A stretch of 10,317 nt of DNA from an uncultured Oscillospiraceae bacterium (GCA_910579545.1 CAJTVI010000078.1:1-10317); one strand, 5' to 3'. Shown: positions 1-5,536, numbered from the stretch's first letter. Numbers and translations are program-made. Notes: generated by a model not told the origin, from the letters alone.

Positions 1-41
1 CCAAACAGTTTTTAAAGGCAAAAAATGCAGAAACATCGCAT

Positions 42-70
42 CCCTAACAAGGCCAAGGGCCTTGTTAGGG
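42..70. repeat. Perfect 13-bp inverted repeat
   Basis: Bases 42-54 (ccctaacaaggcc) are exactly complementary to 58-70, with a 3-base loop (aag). No T-run follows on the + strand, and the right arm is followed by GGGG and an AT-rich stretch. It is therefore not a textbook intrinsic terminator for + strand transcription, although it could stop or stabilise a transcript from an upstream gene. A second large hairpin starts about 30 bases later, so it may be part of a composite element. Confidence 0.7.
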
Positions 71-98
71 TGGGGCACATTATTATTCCCCCAGCGTT

Positions 99-141
99 CT
101 TTCGCTTCCTTTCTTGTCGGCAAGAAAGGAAGATTAGAAAG
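99..141. repeat. Long hairpin, 12-bp perfect stem plus extension
   Basis: Bases 105-116 (cttcctttcttg) pair perfectly with 121-132 around the 4-base loop tcgg. The stem extends outward as 99-103 (ctttc) with 137-141 (gaaag) across a small internal loop. The arms are polypyrimidine and polypurine. Loop size and stem length suit a stable RNA structure. There is no U-tract. A smaller hairpin (151-155 with 161-165, gccgc/gcggc) follows. It could be a transcript end, a dispersed intergenic repeat or a small structured RNA, and the sequence alone does not decide. Confidence 0.7.
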
Positions 142-282
142 TATTATCAAGCCGCATTGCGCGGCGCGCGGCGGGCCCTGCCGCGATTGAGACAAGCGGG
201 CCTTGCGTCGTTCGCGGGGCTGCCGACAAAATTGATCTCAAACTGGCCCCTTGTCGTTCGCTGCGCATCTGGAAATCACGAG

Positions 283-309
283 CCGCCGCCGGCATTTGCG
301 CCGCGGCGG
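283..309. repeat. GC-rich bulged hairpin overlapping the -35 region
   Basis: Bases 283-293 pair with 300-309 through about 10 base pairs and one bulged C, with the loop atttgc. The right arm overlaps the -35 hexamer of the candidate promoter at 296-325, so the structure may simply reflect GC-rich composition. No T-run follows, so a terminator role is not supported. Confidence 0.4.
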
Positions 310-325
310 GCGGATATGCTACAAT
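296..325 (+). promoter_or_regulatory. Candidate sigma-A promoter for the PAP2 gene
   Basis: An extended -10 element is visible: TG at 317-318, then TACAAT at 320-325. A weaker -35 (TTGCGC, 296-301) lies 18 bases upstream. Transcription would start near 332, giving a leader of about 70 bases before the PAP2 start codon. The -10 is good, but the -35 matches only partly, so this is a prediction from consensus alone. Confidence 0.45.
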
Positions 326-404
326 AGCCAAAACAAGGGCCGCTAAAGCCGGGCGCATTTGCAAAGCACCGCTTTGGCCGCCGGAACAAAAGGAGGGGCG
401 GGGG

Positions 405-902
405 ATGAGCGAACGGCGGTACCGGGCGGTGCGCGGCTGGTTTTTGGCCCGGCCGGCGGCGCTGCGCGCTGTGCGGGCGGCCAACCGGCTGCTGCCCGCC
501 CTGGCTGGCCTTGGCTACCTTGCCCTGCTGGCGGCTTTGGCGCTGCGGCGGGACGGGCGCTTTTGGCGGGCGGCGGGGGTGCCGGCGGCGGCCTTTGCGC
601 TGGGCACCGCCCTGCGGGCGGCCCTCGACCGGCCCCGCCCCTACGAGGTATACGGTCTTGCGCCCCTCACCCCCAAGGATACCAGGGGCCGCTCCTTCCC
701 CAGCCGGCACCTTTTAAGCGCGGCGGTCATCGCGGCGGCGGGCTGGTGGGCCTGCCCGCCCCTCGGCTTTGCCATGACGGTTATAACTCTCCTGCTGGCC
801 CCGGCCCGGGTGCTGGCCGGGGTGCACTTTGTGCGGGACGTGGCCGCCGGCGCGGCCCTCGGCGCGCTGCTTGGCTGGCTGGGCTTCTGGGCGCTGGGGT
901 AG
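405..902 (+). CDS. PAP2-family membrane phosphatase
   Basis: This 165-residue protein is probably a lipid phosphatase of the type-2 phosphatidic acid phosphatase superfamily, acting on lipid phosphates or diphosphates such as undecaprenyl diphosphate at the membrane. The three superfamily motifs are present in order. Motif 1 is R71-x6-R78-P79 (Arg replaces the usual Lys). Motif 2 is P99-S100-R101-H102 (usual PSGH, with G replaced by R). Motif 3 is A134-R135-x5-H141-x3-D145 (usual SR, with S replaced by A). The His, Arg and Asp residues expected for the phospho-histidine mechanism are kept. Hydrophobic stretches around 29-47, 56-70, 103-131 and 146-164 fit a small multi-helix membrane protein. 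The start is supported by AAAGGAGGGG at 388-397, eight bases from the ATG. The substrate is not determinable, and a phosphatidylglycerophosphatase or undecaprenyl-diphosphate phosphatase role are both possible. It appears monocistronic, with a hairpin after the stop. Confidence 0.88.
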   Translation: MSERRYRAVRGWFLARPAALRAVRAANRLLPALAGLGYLALLAALALRRDGRFWRAAGVPAAAFALGTALRAALDRPRPYEVYGLAPLTPKDTRGRSFPSRHLLSAAVIAAAGWWACPPLGFAMTVITLLLAPARVLAGVHFVRDVAAGAALGALLGWLGFWALG

Positions 903-912
903 GCGGCCCGGC

Positions 913-959
913 GCAAAAGCGCCCGCGGCCGGTAAAAAACCGGCAAAAGCGCCCGCGGC
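913..959 (+). repeat. 17-bp direct repeat, 30-bp spacing
   Basis: Seventeen bases (gcaaaagcgcccgcggc) occur at 913-929 and again at 943-959, separated by ggtaaaaaacc-type sequence that can form a small hairpin (929-943). They lie directly after the PAP2 stop codon. A related 'ggcgcaaaaaagcgcc' motif recurs before uxuA near 5485-5500. The function is unknown and slippage duplication is the simplest explanation. Confidence 0.75.
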
Positions 960-968
960 AAAAAACAG

Positions 969-1003
969 CGGGCAGGGCAGGCCATGGCGGCCCGCCCTGC
1001 CCG
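969..1003. terminator. Terminator-like hairpin between PAP2 and GNAT genes
   Basis: Bases 969-978 (cgggcagggc) pair with 994-1003, then one A-C mismatch, then 980-983 with 989-992, around a 5-base loop. Only TTT follows on the + strand, but six A residues precede the left arm, which would read as a U-tract from the opposite strand. Its position just after the PAP2 gene suits a terminator for that gene, perhaps a bidirectional one. The weak + strand U-tract keeps confidence moderate. Confidence 0.55.
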
Positions 1004-1071
1004 TTTGACCCGCCCCCCGGCGAACCTGCTTTGCGGGAGAGAAAACTATAAATTTATTAGGAGCAGCGGCC

Positions 1072-1608
1072 ATGAAAAATATCGTACAGCTGGTTTTGCT
1101 TGAGGAGAGCGACAGAGAGCAGTTTATTGCGGACAATCAGCAGGCTTTTAATTATGGAGCCATGGAGGAGTTTGGGCCGCGGGATCATCATTTTGAAGAA
1201 GATGGCCAAATTATCTCTCGGGAAACGATCGAACGATCCATTGACAGCGGAGAAGCGTATCATATTGTTTCTGACGGTCAAAGGGTCGGCGGCGTTGTGA
1301 TCAGGACGAAGGGGGAAAGGGGCGATCTGGACCTGCTATTTGTATCTCCGTTCGTTCACAGCAAGGGGATCGGATATGCTGCATGGTGCGAGGTCGAAAA
1401 GCTGCATCCGGAGGTGAAGGTCTGGGAGACAGTGACCCCGTATTTTGAGCAGCGGAATATCCATTTTTATGTGAACAGATGCGGATTCCACATCGTGGAG
1501 TTTTTCAATGCGTTCCATCCGGATCCAAACGAGCCGGAAGCGGGCTGCAAAGAAATGGACGAACAGTTTTCAGACGGAATGTTCCGGTTTGAAAAGGTTG
1601 TTCGCTGA
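1072..1608 (+). CDS. GNAT-family N-acetyltransferase
   Basis: This 178-residue protein has the Gcn5-related acetyltransferase fold, which moves an acetyl group from acetyl-CoA to an amine on a protein, peptide, antibiotic or metabolite. The central beta-strand and CoA pyrophosphate loop are seen as LDLLFVSPFVHSKGIG (86-101), with H96-S-K-G-I-G101 fitting the Q/R-x-x-G-x-G/A motif. The C-terminal NIHFYVNRCGFHIVEFF (129-145) is the typical 'YxxxGF' segment. The N-terminal half is acidic and divergent, so the substrate cannot be told. The start is supported by TTAGGAG at 1057-1063, and a TATAAAT -10-like box lies at 1047-1053 without a clear -35. The codons are much richer in A/T (AAT, TTT, GAA, ATT) than those of both neighbours, which suggests a different origin. 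No operon partner is visible: hairpins precede it and 548 non-coding bases follow. Confidence 0.88.
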   Translation: MKNIVQLVLLEESDREQFIADNQQAFNYGAMEEFGPRDHHFEEDGQIISRETIERSIDSGEAYHIVSDGQRVGGVVIRTKGERGDLDLLFVSPFVHSKGIGYAAWCEVEKLHPEVKVWETVTPYFEQRNIHFYVNRCGFHIVEFFNAFHPDPNEPEAGCKEMDEQFSDGMFRFEKVVR

Positions 1609-1668
1609 ATTCCGGCTTACAGGCAGCTTTGTTCTAAAAAGCACCCGCCGCAAAACGGCTCTGCCCGG

Positions 1669-1763
1669 CCCGCGCCTGCCAAAGCCCGAACCCCGCGCCT
1701 GAACGGCCGACCCCGCGCCTGCCAAACCCCAGCCTCGCGCGCCCGAACGGCCAACCCCGCGCC
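1669..1763. repeat. Degenerate GC-rich repeat cluster
   Basis: The core 'ccccgcgcc' recurs at 1691, 1711 and 1755, with a variant near 1669. A 19-base segment beginning gaacggcc at 1701-1719 returns at 1745-1763 with one mismatch, a 44-base period. Two cores are also 20 bases apart. The cluster looks like eroded tandem duplication. No protein-binding or coding role can be assigned. Confidence 0.6.
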
Positions 1764-1782
1764 ATCGTCCAAACTGGGGTGT

Positions 1783-1816
1783 TAGTATACAATCAAGGGA
1801 TACAGAGTGTAGTATA
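1783..1816. promoter_or_regulatory. Possible GntR-type operator and TAGTATA direct repeats
   Basis: TAGTATACAA at 1783-1792 fits the TnGT..ACnA palindrome pattern known for operators of the FadR branch of GntR regulators, the branch that includes hexuronate regulators such as UxuR and ExuR. The heptamer TAGTATA appears at 1783-1789 and again at 1810-1816. The site lies roughly 100 bases upstream of the uxuB promoter, which is far for simple repression. It is a short match and could be chance, and no regulator gene lies in the window. Confidence 0.25.
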
Positions 1817-1887
1817 GCACATCCGGCGGCGCTTGAACAGGGGAATTTCTGCCGAAAATCCGGACGTTTTTTTGGGGCCTTTCGCGC

Positions 1888-1916
1888 TTGACAAACGCCG
1901 CGCGTCACCGTAAAGT
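1888..1916 (+). promoter_or_regulatory. Candidate sigma-A promoter of the uxuB-uxaC-uxuA operon
   Basis: A perfect -35 hexamer TTGACA (1888-1893) is followed after the ideal 17-base spacer by TAAAGT (1911-1916), which matches the -10 consensus at four of six positions. It is the best sigma-A-like promoter I see in the window. Transcription would start near 1923, leaving an unusually long leader of about 234 bases before the uxuB start codon. That leader contains the 22-bp tandem repeat. Confidence 0.6.
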
Positions 1917-2002
1917 TGAAGCTGGAAGAACAGCGTTTTTCCGGCACAAACCAGGCAAAGGCCAACAGAAAAAACGGCCCCGGCGCGCGGCGGCGCAGGC
2001 GC

Positions 2003-2090
2003 CCGCCAAAAGCGGCGCATACACCCGCCAAAAGCGGCGCATACACCCGCCAAAAGCGGCGCAGGCGCCCGCCAAAGGCAGGCGCCTGCC
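2003..2090 (+). repeat. 22-bp tandem repeat, about four copies, in the uxuB leader
   Basis: Units start at 2003, 2025, 2047 and 2069. The first two are identical, the third differs only at its end, and the fourth is diverged. A partial unit (1990-2002) precedes the array. Each of the first three units carries ccgc-caaaa-gcgg, able to form a 4-bp mini-hairpin. The fourth contains a 14-base perfect palindrome (2077-2090). The period is close to two DNA turns. It is not CRISPR, because there are no spacers, and not coding, because the period is not a multiple of three. Confidence 0.85.
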
Positions 2091-2156
2091 CCCCAAAGGC
2101 GGCCGGGCCAACAGCAAAGGGCGGGGCGCACCCCCGCCGGAAAGAGAGGATCCTGC

Positions 2157-3785
2157 ATGCTGAAACTCAACGCGGCGTCCCTTGCAAGCGAGGAGGGCCG
2201 GGCCGGCTGGGCGGCCGCCGGGGTGGCCCTGCCCGGCTTTGACCACGCGGCCATGTGCGCCGCCACCAAGGCGCACCCCATCTGGGTGCATTTTGGGGCG
2301 GGCAATATCTTCCGCGGCTTTATCGCCAAGCTGCAGCAGCAGCTGTTAAACCAGGGCCTTGCGCAAAAGGGCATCGTGGCGGCCGATACCTTCGACTACG
2401 ACATCATCGACAAGATTTACCTGCCCTTTGATAACCTCACCCTCAACGTCACCCTCAACGCCAACGCCACCACCAGCCGCGAGATCATCGGCAGCGTGGC
2501 CGAGGCTTTGCGGGCCGACAGCTCGGACCCCGCCATGATGGCCCGCTTTAAAGAGATCTTTGCCGACCCCGCCCTGCAGATGGTCAGCTTTACCATCACC
2601 GAAAAGGGCTATGCCCTTTACCGGGTGGACGGCAGCCTGATGCCGGTGGTGGAGGCCGACATGGCCGAGGGTCCGGCCAAGGCCCGCCACGCCATGAGCC
2701 TGGTCACCGCCCTGCTGTACGAGCGATACAAGGCCGGCGGGCTGCCGGTGGCCATGGTGAGCATGGACAACTGCAGCCACAACGGCGAAAAGCTGCAAAC
2801 GAGCGTGTTGGCCATTGCCAATGCCTGGCTGAAAAACGGCTTTGTGGACGAGGGCTTTTTGGCGTATCTCGGGGACGAGGGCCGGGTGAGCTTCCCCTGG
2901 AGCATGATCGACAAGATCACCCCCCGCCCCGCCAAGGTGGTGGAGGAGAGCCTTGCGGCCGACGGCATTGCCGCCATGGCCCCCATCGTTACCAGCAAAA
3001 ACACCTTTATCGCCCCCTTTGTCAACGCCGAAAAACCCCAGTACTTAGTGGTGGAGGACAAGTTCCCGAATGGCCGCCCGCCGCTGGAAAAGGCCGGCGT
3101 CTACCTCACCGACCGCGAAACGGTCAACAACACCGAGCGGATGAAGGTCACCACCTGCTTAAACCCCCTGCACACCGCCATGAGCGTTTACGGCTGCATG
3201 CTGGGCTATACCCTCATCTGCAAGGAGATGGAGGACGAGGACCTTGTAAAGCTGGTCAAGACCCTTGGCTACAAGGAGGGGCTGCCGGTGGTGGTGGACC
3301 CCGGCATCCTCAGCCCCAAGGCCTTTATCGACGAGGTGGTGGGCGAGCGGCTGCCCAACCCCTTCATGCCGGACGCCCCCCAGCGCATCGCAACCGACAC
3401 CAGCCAGAAGGTGGGCATCCGGTTCGGCGAAACGGTCAAGAGCTATCTGGCCGCCCAAAAGAGCCTGGATACGCTGGTGGCCCTGCCGCTGGCCCTGGCC
3501 GGCTGGCTGCGCTACCTGCTGGCGGTGGACGACGCCGGCCAGCCGATGGAGGTCTCTTCCGACCCCATGAAGGAGGATCTGCAGGCAAAGCTGGCGGGCA
3601 TCCAGCTGGGCAGGCCCGAGAGCTACACCGGCCAGCTCAAGGAGATTTTGGCAAACCCGGTGATCTTTGGCACCGACCTTGTGGCCGCCGGCCTTGCCGA
3701 CACCATCGAGGCCATCTTTGTGGAGGAGCTGGCCGGCCCCGGCGCGGTGCGCGAGACTTTGCACCGCCGCCTGGCAAACGCCTGA
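2157..3785 (+). CDS. uxuB: Fructuronate reductase (D-mannonate oxidoreductase), mannitol dehydrogenase family
   Basis: This 542-residue polyol-type long-chain dehydrogenase reduces D-fructuronate to D-mannonate with NADH in the cytoplasm, the second step of glucuronate breakdown. The N-terminal Rossmann nucleotide loop is HFGAGNIFRGF (45-55). The family signature continues with SFPWSMIDKITPRP (245-258). The catalytic region is MKVTTCLNPLHTA (329-341), in which K330, N336 and H339 are the likely Lys-Asn-His set. The Lys-to-Asn spacing is one residue longer than the K-x4-N I know from the Pseudomonas mannitol dehydrogenase. The protein is somewhat longer than E. coli UxuB (about 486). An AGAGAGGA ribosome site at 2143-2150 fixes the start. 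It is first in a block with uxaC and uxuA, which favours fructuronate over tagaturonate or mannitol as substrate. A tagaturonate reductase (UxaB) is the main alternative, but no uxaA lies nearby. Confidence 0.9.
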   Translation: MLKLNAASLASEEGRAGWAAAGVALPGFDHAAMCAATKAHPIWVHFGAGNIFRGFIAKLQQQLLNQGLAQKGIVAADTFDYDIIDKIYLPFDNLTLNVTLNANATTSREIIGSVAEALRADSSDPAMMARFKEIFADPALQMVSFTITEKGYALYRVDGSLMPVVEADMAEGPAKARHAMSLVTALLYERYKAGGLPVAMVSMDNCSHNGEKLQTSVLAIANAWLKNGFVDEGFLAYLGDEGRVSFPWSMIDKITPRPAKVVEESLAADGIAAMAPIVTSKNTFIAPFVNAEKPQYLVVEDKFPNGRPPLEKAGVYLTDRETVNNTERMKVTTCLNPLHTAMSVYGCMLGYTLICKEMEDEDLVKLVKTLGYKEGLPVVVDPGILSPKAFIDEVVGERLPNPFMPDAPQRIATDTSQKVGIRFGETVKSYLAAQKSLDTLVALPLALAGWLRYLLAVDDAGQPMEVSSDPMKEDLQAKLAGIQLGRPESYTGQLKEILANPVIFGTDLVAAGLADTIEAIFVEELAGPGAVRETLHRRLANA

Positions 3786-3809
3786 ACCCCGCCCCGCAAG
3801 CCCGCAGCG

Positions 3810-3880
3810 CGGTGCGCCGGGCAACAGATTCCCATCTCATAAACGGGGGCATGGGGGCCGTGGCCCCCATATCGGCCAAT
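3810..3880 (+). repeat. 71-bp direct repeat, copy 1
   Basis: This copy matches 3901-3971 at 68 of 71 positions, a 91-base period. It carries a 9-bp perfect stem (3851-3859 with 3862-3870, atgggggcc/ggcccccat) with a 2-base apex that in practice opens to a small loop. The upstream 'cccat' at 3831 could pair instead with the stem's 'atggg', giving an alternative fold. It lies between two co-directional operon genes and looks like a dispersed, REP-like intergenic element. Confidence 0.9.
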
Positions 3881-3900
3881 ATCGGCAAACCCCGCCAGCC

Positions 3901-3971
3901 CGGTGCGCCGGGCAACAGATTCCCATCCCATAAGCGGGGGCATGGGGGCCGCGGCCCCCATATCGGCCAAT
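3901..3971 (+). repeat. 71-bp direct repeat, copy 2
   Basis: This is the second copy of the element at 3810-3880. One of its three differences turns the central hairpin into a perfect 20-base palindrome (3942-3961), so base pairing is kept or improved between copies. The intervening 20 bases include 'aaccccgcc', also present just before copy 1, so the duplicated unit may be slightly longer than 71 bases. Confidence 0.9.
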
Positions 3972-3992
3972 TCGCCAATTCGCCAATTCGCC
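3969..3992 (+). repeat. Three tandem copies of an 8-bp unit
   Basis: The unit aattcgcc is repeated three times exactly at 3969-3992, starting at the right edge of 71-bp copy 2. After copy 1 the same point reads 'aatatcggc' and is not expanded. A short tandem array like this may vary in number between strains by slippage. Confidence 0.85.
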
Positions 3993-4066
3993 GATCCGCC
4001 CCCCGCAGACCCGTACCCCCGGCCGCGGCCGTTAAAAAAAGCGCCAAAAAAGGAGAGTGCAGCACA

Positions 4067-5470
4067 ATGAAACCGTTTATGGACAAGGACTTTCTGCTGG
4101 AAACCGAGACCGCCAAAACCCTTTTCCACCAGCATGCCGCCGGCATGCCCATTGCCGACTACCACTGCCATGTAAGCCCCAAGGAGATCTTTGAGGACCG
4201 CCGGTTCGAGAATATCACCCAGGTCTGGCTGGGGGGCGACCACTACAAGTGGCGGGTCATGCGCTCGAACGGGGTGGACGAGCACTACATCACCGGCGAT
4301 GCGTCCGACCGGGAGAAGTTCCAGAAATTTGCCGAGGCGCTGCCCAAGGCCATCGGCAACCCCATGTACCACTGGTGCCATCTGGAGCTGCAGCGCTTTT
4401 TTGGCTACACCGGCGTTTTGAACGGCGACACCGCCGAGGAGGTCTGGAACCTCTGCAACGACAAGCTGCAAAACGACCCCAATATGACCGTGCGCGGGCT
4501 GATCCTCCAGAGCAAGGTTGCCATGATCGGCACCACCGACGACCCCTGCGACGATCTGGAATGGCACAAAAAGCTGGCGGCGGACGCCTCCTTCCCGGTC
4601 AAGGTCTGCCCCTCCTTCCGGCCGGACAAGGCCATCAACATCCACAAGCCCGGCTTTGCCGAGTACATCAAAAAGCTGGGCGAGGTCACCGGCAGCGCCA
4701 TGGGCTGCATCAACTGCGTGCGCAAGGCCCTCTCGGCCCGCATCGAGGCCTTTGACGCGCTGGGCTGCCGCGCCTCGGACCAGGGCATCGACTATGTGCC
4801 CTACCGCCCCGCGCCGGACGAGGAGGTCACCGCCATCTTTAAAAAGGCGATGGCCGGCGAGGCCGTGACGGCCGAGGAGGCCGAAAAATACCAGACCGCG
4901 GTGCTGCTGCACCTGGGCCGCGAGTACGCAAAGCACGGCTGGGCCATGCAGATCCACTACAACTGCCTGCGCAGCGTCAACACCAGGATGTTTAAGCAGC
5001 TCGGGCCGGACACCGGCTTTGACACCATCGCCACCTACAGCTGCGGCGAGGCCATCTGCGGCCTGCTGGACGCGCTGGAGCAGACGGGCGAGCTGCCCCG
5101 CACCATCCTTTACAGCCTCAACGGCGCTGAAAACGACCTGCTTGCCACCATTTTGGGGGCCTTCCAGGGCACCGAGGTGCCGGGCAAGATCCAGCTGGGC
5201 AGCGGCTGGTGGTACAACGACACCAAAACCGGCATGATCGACCAGATGACCAGCCTTGCCAACCTCGGCCTGTTGGGCAACTTCATCGGCATGCTCACCG
5301 ACAGCCGCAGCTTCCTCTCCTATACCCGGCATGAGTACTTCCGCCGGGTGCTCTGCAACCTGATCGGCGGCTGGGTGGAAAACGGCGAGTACCCGGCCGA
5401 CATGGCCGCCCTGGGCGGCATGGTGGAGGACATCTGCTTTAACAACGCCAAGCGGTACCTCTCGCTGTAA
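4067..5470 (+). CDS. uxaC: Glucuronate isomerase
   Basis: This 467-residue cytoplasmic enzyme interconverts D-glucuronate and D-fructuronate, and in many bacteria also D-galacturonate and D-tagaturonate. It is a TIM-barrel member of the amidohydrolase superfamily. The length fits the family (about 470). The metal-site motif D31-Y-H33-C-H35 follows the N-terminal strand, and family blocks GDHYKWRVMRSNG, CPSFRPDKA, MQIHYNCLRSVNTRMF and GSGWWYNDTKTGMIDQM are all present without breaks. The start at 4067 is chosen because AAGGAGAG (4050-4057) precedes it and the protein then begins MKPFMDKDFLLE as expected. Upstream in-frame sequence is repeat DNA. It lies 281 bases after uxuB and 66 bases before uxuA and completes the glucuronate-to-mannonate part of the route. 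Confidence 0.96.
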   Translation: MKPFMDKDFLLETETAKTLFHQHAAGMPIADYHCHVSPKEIFEDRRFENITQVWLGGDHYKWRVMRSNGVDEHYITGDASDREKFQKFAEALPKAIGNPMYHWCHLELQRFFGYTGVLNGDTAEEVWNLCNDKLQNDPNMTVRGLILQSKVAMIGTTDDPCDDLEWHKKLAADASFPVKVCPSFRPDKAINIHKPGFAEYIKKLGEVTGSAMGCINCVRKALSARIEAFDALGCRASDQGIDYVPYRPAPDEEVTAIFKKAMAGEAVTAEEAEKYQTAVLLHLGREYAKHGWAMQIHYNCLRSVNTRMFKQLGPDTGFDTIATYSCGEAICGLLDALEQTGELPRTILYSLNGAENDLLATILGAFQGTEVPGKIQLGSGWWYNDTKTGMIDQMTSLANLGLLGNFIGMLTDSRSFLSYTRHEYFRRVLCNLIGGWVENGEYPADMAALGGMVEDICFNNAKRYLSL

Positions 5471-5484
5471 GCCCCCCGCCTTGC

Positions 5485-5500
5485 GGCGCAAAAAAGCGCC
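5485..5500. repeat. Small hairpin between uxaC and uxuA
   Basis: Bases 5485-5489 (ggcgc) pair with 5496-5500 (gcgcc) around six A residues. The stem is too short and lacks a U-tract, so it is not a likely terminator. The motif aaaaaagcgcc occurs both here (5490-5500) and before uxaC (4035-4045). Confidence 0.4.
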
Positions 5501-5515
5501 CGATACACAAACCCC

Positions 5516-5528
5516 CCAAAAAAGGAGA
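5516..5528 (+). promoter_or_regulatory. uxuA ribosome binding site, identical to that of uxaC
   Basis: The 13 bases ccaaaaaaggaga occur here, nine bases before the uxuA ATG, and again at 4044-4056 before uxaC, with GGAG 11 bases from that ATG. A strong Shine-Dalgarno behind an A-run suits efficient translation of both genes. Confidence 0.75.
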
Positions 5529-5536
5529 CAGAAGCT

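Larger units (their letters stand above)
1..404. other. Non-coding left-edge region with hairpins and a promoter
   Basis: This 404-base stretch has no convincing gene. Short open frames cross it on both strands, but they have no recognisable motif and run through strong inverted repeats. It holds three adjacent hairpins (42-165), another GC-rich hairpin (283-309), a weak direct repeat ('cttgcgtcgttcgcgg' near 202 and 'cttgtcgttcgctgc' near 250) and a candidate promoter for the downstream PAP2 gene. The left part may be the 3' end of an upstream transcript that lies outside the window. Confidence 0.7.
1609..2156. other. Non-coding region upstream of uxuB
   Basis: This 548-base stretch contains no gene I accept. 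From left to right it holds a C-rich degenerate repeat cluster (1669-1763), an AT-richer patch with a GntR-like palindrome and two TAGTATA heptamers (1783-1816), a promoter (1888-1916), a 22-bp tandem repeat (2003-2090) and the uxuB ribosome binding site. No clear terminator for the GNAT gene is seen. Open frames through the tandem repeat are rejected because a 22-base period shifts frame at every copy. Confidence 0.75.
3786..4066. other. uxuB-uxaC intergenic region filled with repeats
   Basis: The 281 bases between uxuB and uxaC are unusually long for an operon interval. They consist mostly of two 71-bp repeats and a short 8-bp tandem repeat, then the uxaC ribosome site. No promoter of clear quality is visible, so uxaC probably depends on read-through from uxuB. 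An in-frame ATG at 3812 would extend UxaC by 85 residues through the repeats and is rejected. Confidence 0.7.

Noticed and set aside
25..327. 100-residue + strand frame at the left edge
   Set aside because: It runs through two perfect hairpins, has no good ribosome site and shows no motif.
2003..2090. CRISPR array
   Set aside because: The 22-bp units are directly abutted with no unique spacers and no cas genes nearby.
1888..2163. Lys/Arg-rich 91-residue frame over the 22-bp repeats
   Set aside because: The repeat period is not a multiple of three, so the encoded peptide changes at every copy. It also starts inside the promoter and lacks a ribosome site.
3812..4066. 85-residue N-terminal extension of UxaC
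   Set aside because: It would be encoded by intergenic repeats. The ATG at 4067 has a strong ribosome site and gives the normal UxaC N-terminus.
3623..5491. 622-residue open frame on the minus strand opposite uxuB and uxaC
   Set aside because: It crosses the 71-bp repeats and the antisense of a well-conserved isomerase, with no motif. It is a shadow frame.
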